A stretch of DNA of 6,033 bases from Chloroflexota bacterium (GTDB lineage: Bacteria; Chloroflexota; Dehalococcoidia; GIF9; UBA5629): positions 1,059,435-1,065,467 of the forward strand of contig CP070642.1 in the NCBI GenBank assembly GCA_020354105.1, in the 5' to 3' direction. The notes under the pieces are model-generated. The model did not search any database and was not told the DNA's origin. It was given only the letters and a program-made list of their open reading frames with translations. Every line of letters starts with the position of its first letter. Position 1 is the first letter of the stretch. Shown piece by piece: positions 5,722 to 6,033 of this stretch. Both the position numbers and the translations under genes were made by a program.

Positions 5722-6033
5722 GGTTAAAATCCCAGTAGCGTATGAAAATTTTTGAGTGGTCAATCTTCATGAAAATCGCTAGCCATTGGCTTTGCGATTG
5801 GTATGGCATTTCACTATGCGATGAAGTCACAAAACGCTAAGGAGTATAGCAAGTAGCGAGTTAAGATTTGCAAAGAAAATTGGCTACGTTTTGTAAACTT
5901 TTGCAAGCAGTTGGTGGAGCTGAGGTATCAATAGGTAGAACTTTCAGCTTGAACTTCAGGCTCCAGGCTCAATGACCAGATGAATTAAACAATACAGGCT
6001 AATGTTCAAATGGAAGCTCGGCGATGACCTATT
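5722..6033. other. 312-bp region with no recognisable gene
   Basis: No ORF with a ribosome binding site or recognisable product is seen on either strand; the longest open stretches are about 40 codons. It holds several short repeats: a hairpin at 5775-5798 (ATCGC/GCGAT enclosing AGCC/GGCT), TTGCAAA/TTTGCAA inverted copies, and CAGGCTC twice in tandem at about 5959-5972. I see no tRNA, transposase remnant or CRISPR repeat. It is probably the spacer between the arsR promoter and whatever lies beyond the right edge. Confidence 0.5.

Noticed and set aside
5769..5840. A 23-codon + strand ORF in the gene-free right end.
   Set aside because: No Shine-Dalgarno, no recognisable product, and length within chance expectation.
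5931..5940. ATAGGTAGAA occurs here and at 4561-4570, suggesting a shared regulatory site.
   Set aside because: Several shared 10-mers are expected by chance in 6 kb, and the flanks differ.

Overview
The window is mid-GC bacterial DNA with five protein genes that I can support. One is a very large sensor kinase on the + strand, cut off at the left edge. The other four lie on the - strand and converge on it. The kinase domain style (PAS/GAF arrays, HEINNP-type H-box, C-terminal receiver), a probable selenocysteine gene and an ArsR/Cys-rich metalloprotein pair suggest an uncultured anaerobe. Dehalococcoidia-like Chloroflexota is my best guess by resemblance, at low confidence; the sequence does not prove it.

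Layout: 2-3631 (+) encodes a membrane-anchored hybrid histidine kinase: an incomplete extracytoplasmic sensor, one TM segment, PAS-PAS-PAS-GAF-PAS, HisKA, HATPase and REC. A 99-bp convergent gap with one weak hairpin follows. 3731-4495 (-) is the main discovery. Two apparent ORFs are one 254-residue gene interrupted only by an in-frame TGA at 4211-4213. The protein is a relative of the CTP synthase glutaminase domain, and the TGA stands exactly where the nucleophilic Cys belongs. A perfect 7-bp hairpin with a UGUUG loop starts 12 nt after the TGA, as expected for a bacterial SECIS. The gene therefore very probably makes a selenoprotein with Sec95 in the nucleophile elbow. The classical partner His and Glu appear to be Gln and Gln.

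Upstream, 4496-4668 holds an 11-bp inverted repeat after the TrmO gene and an extended -10 promoter for the selenoprotein gene. 4669-5058 (-) encodes a short TrmO/TsaA-type tRNA methyltransferase, 5111-5299 (-) a 62-residue Cys/His-rich protein with a helical tail, and 5301-5663 (-) an ArsR-family repressor. The last two are one nucleotide apart, and the small gene's strong Shine-Dalgarno lies inside the end of arsR. A TTGACA / TGATAATAT promoter with an ATAAGT...ACTTAT inverted repeat over its -10 and start region precedes arsR, so the cluster looks autoregulated. The rightmost 300 bases show no recognisable gene.

Reading as a unit: an ArsR-type metal or redox sensor probably controls a small metal/thiol-binding protein and possibly the TrmO-like gene. 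The selenoprotein gene lies downstream with its own probable promoter. A functional link among all four is inference from proximity only.
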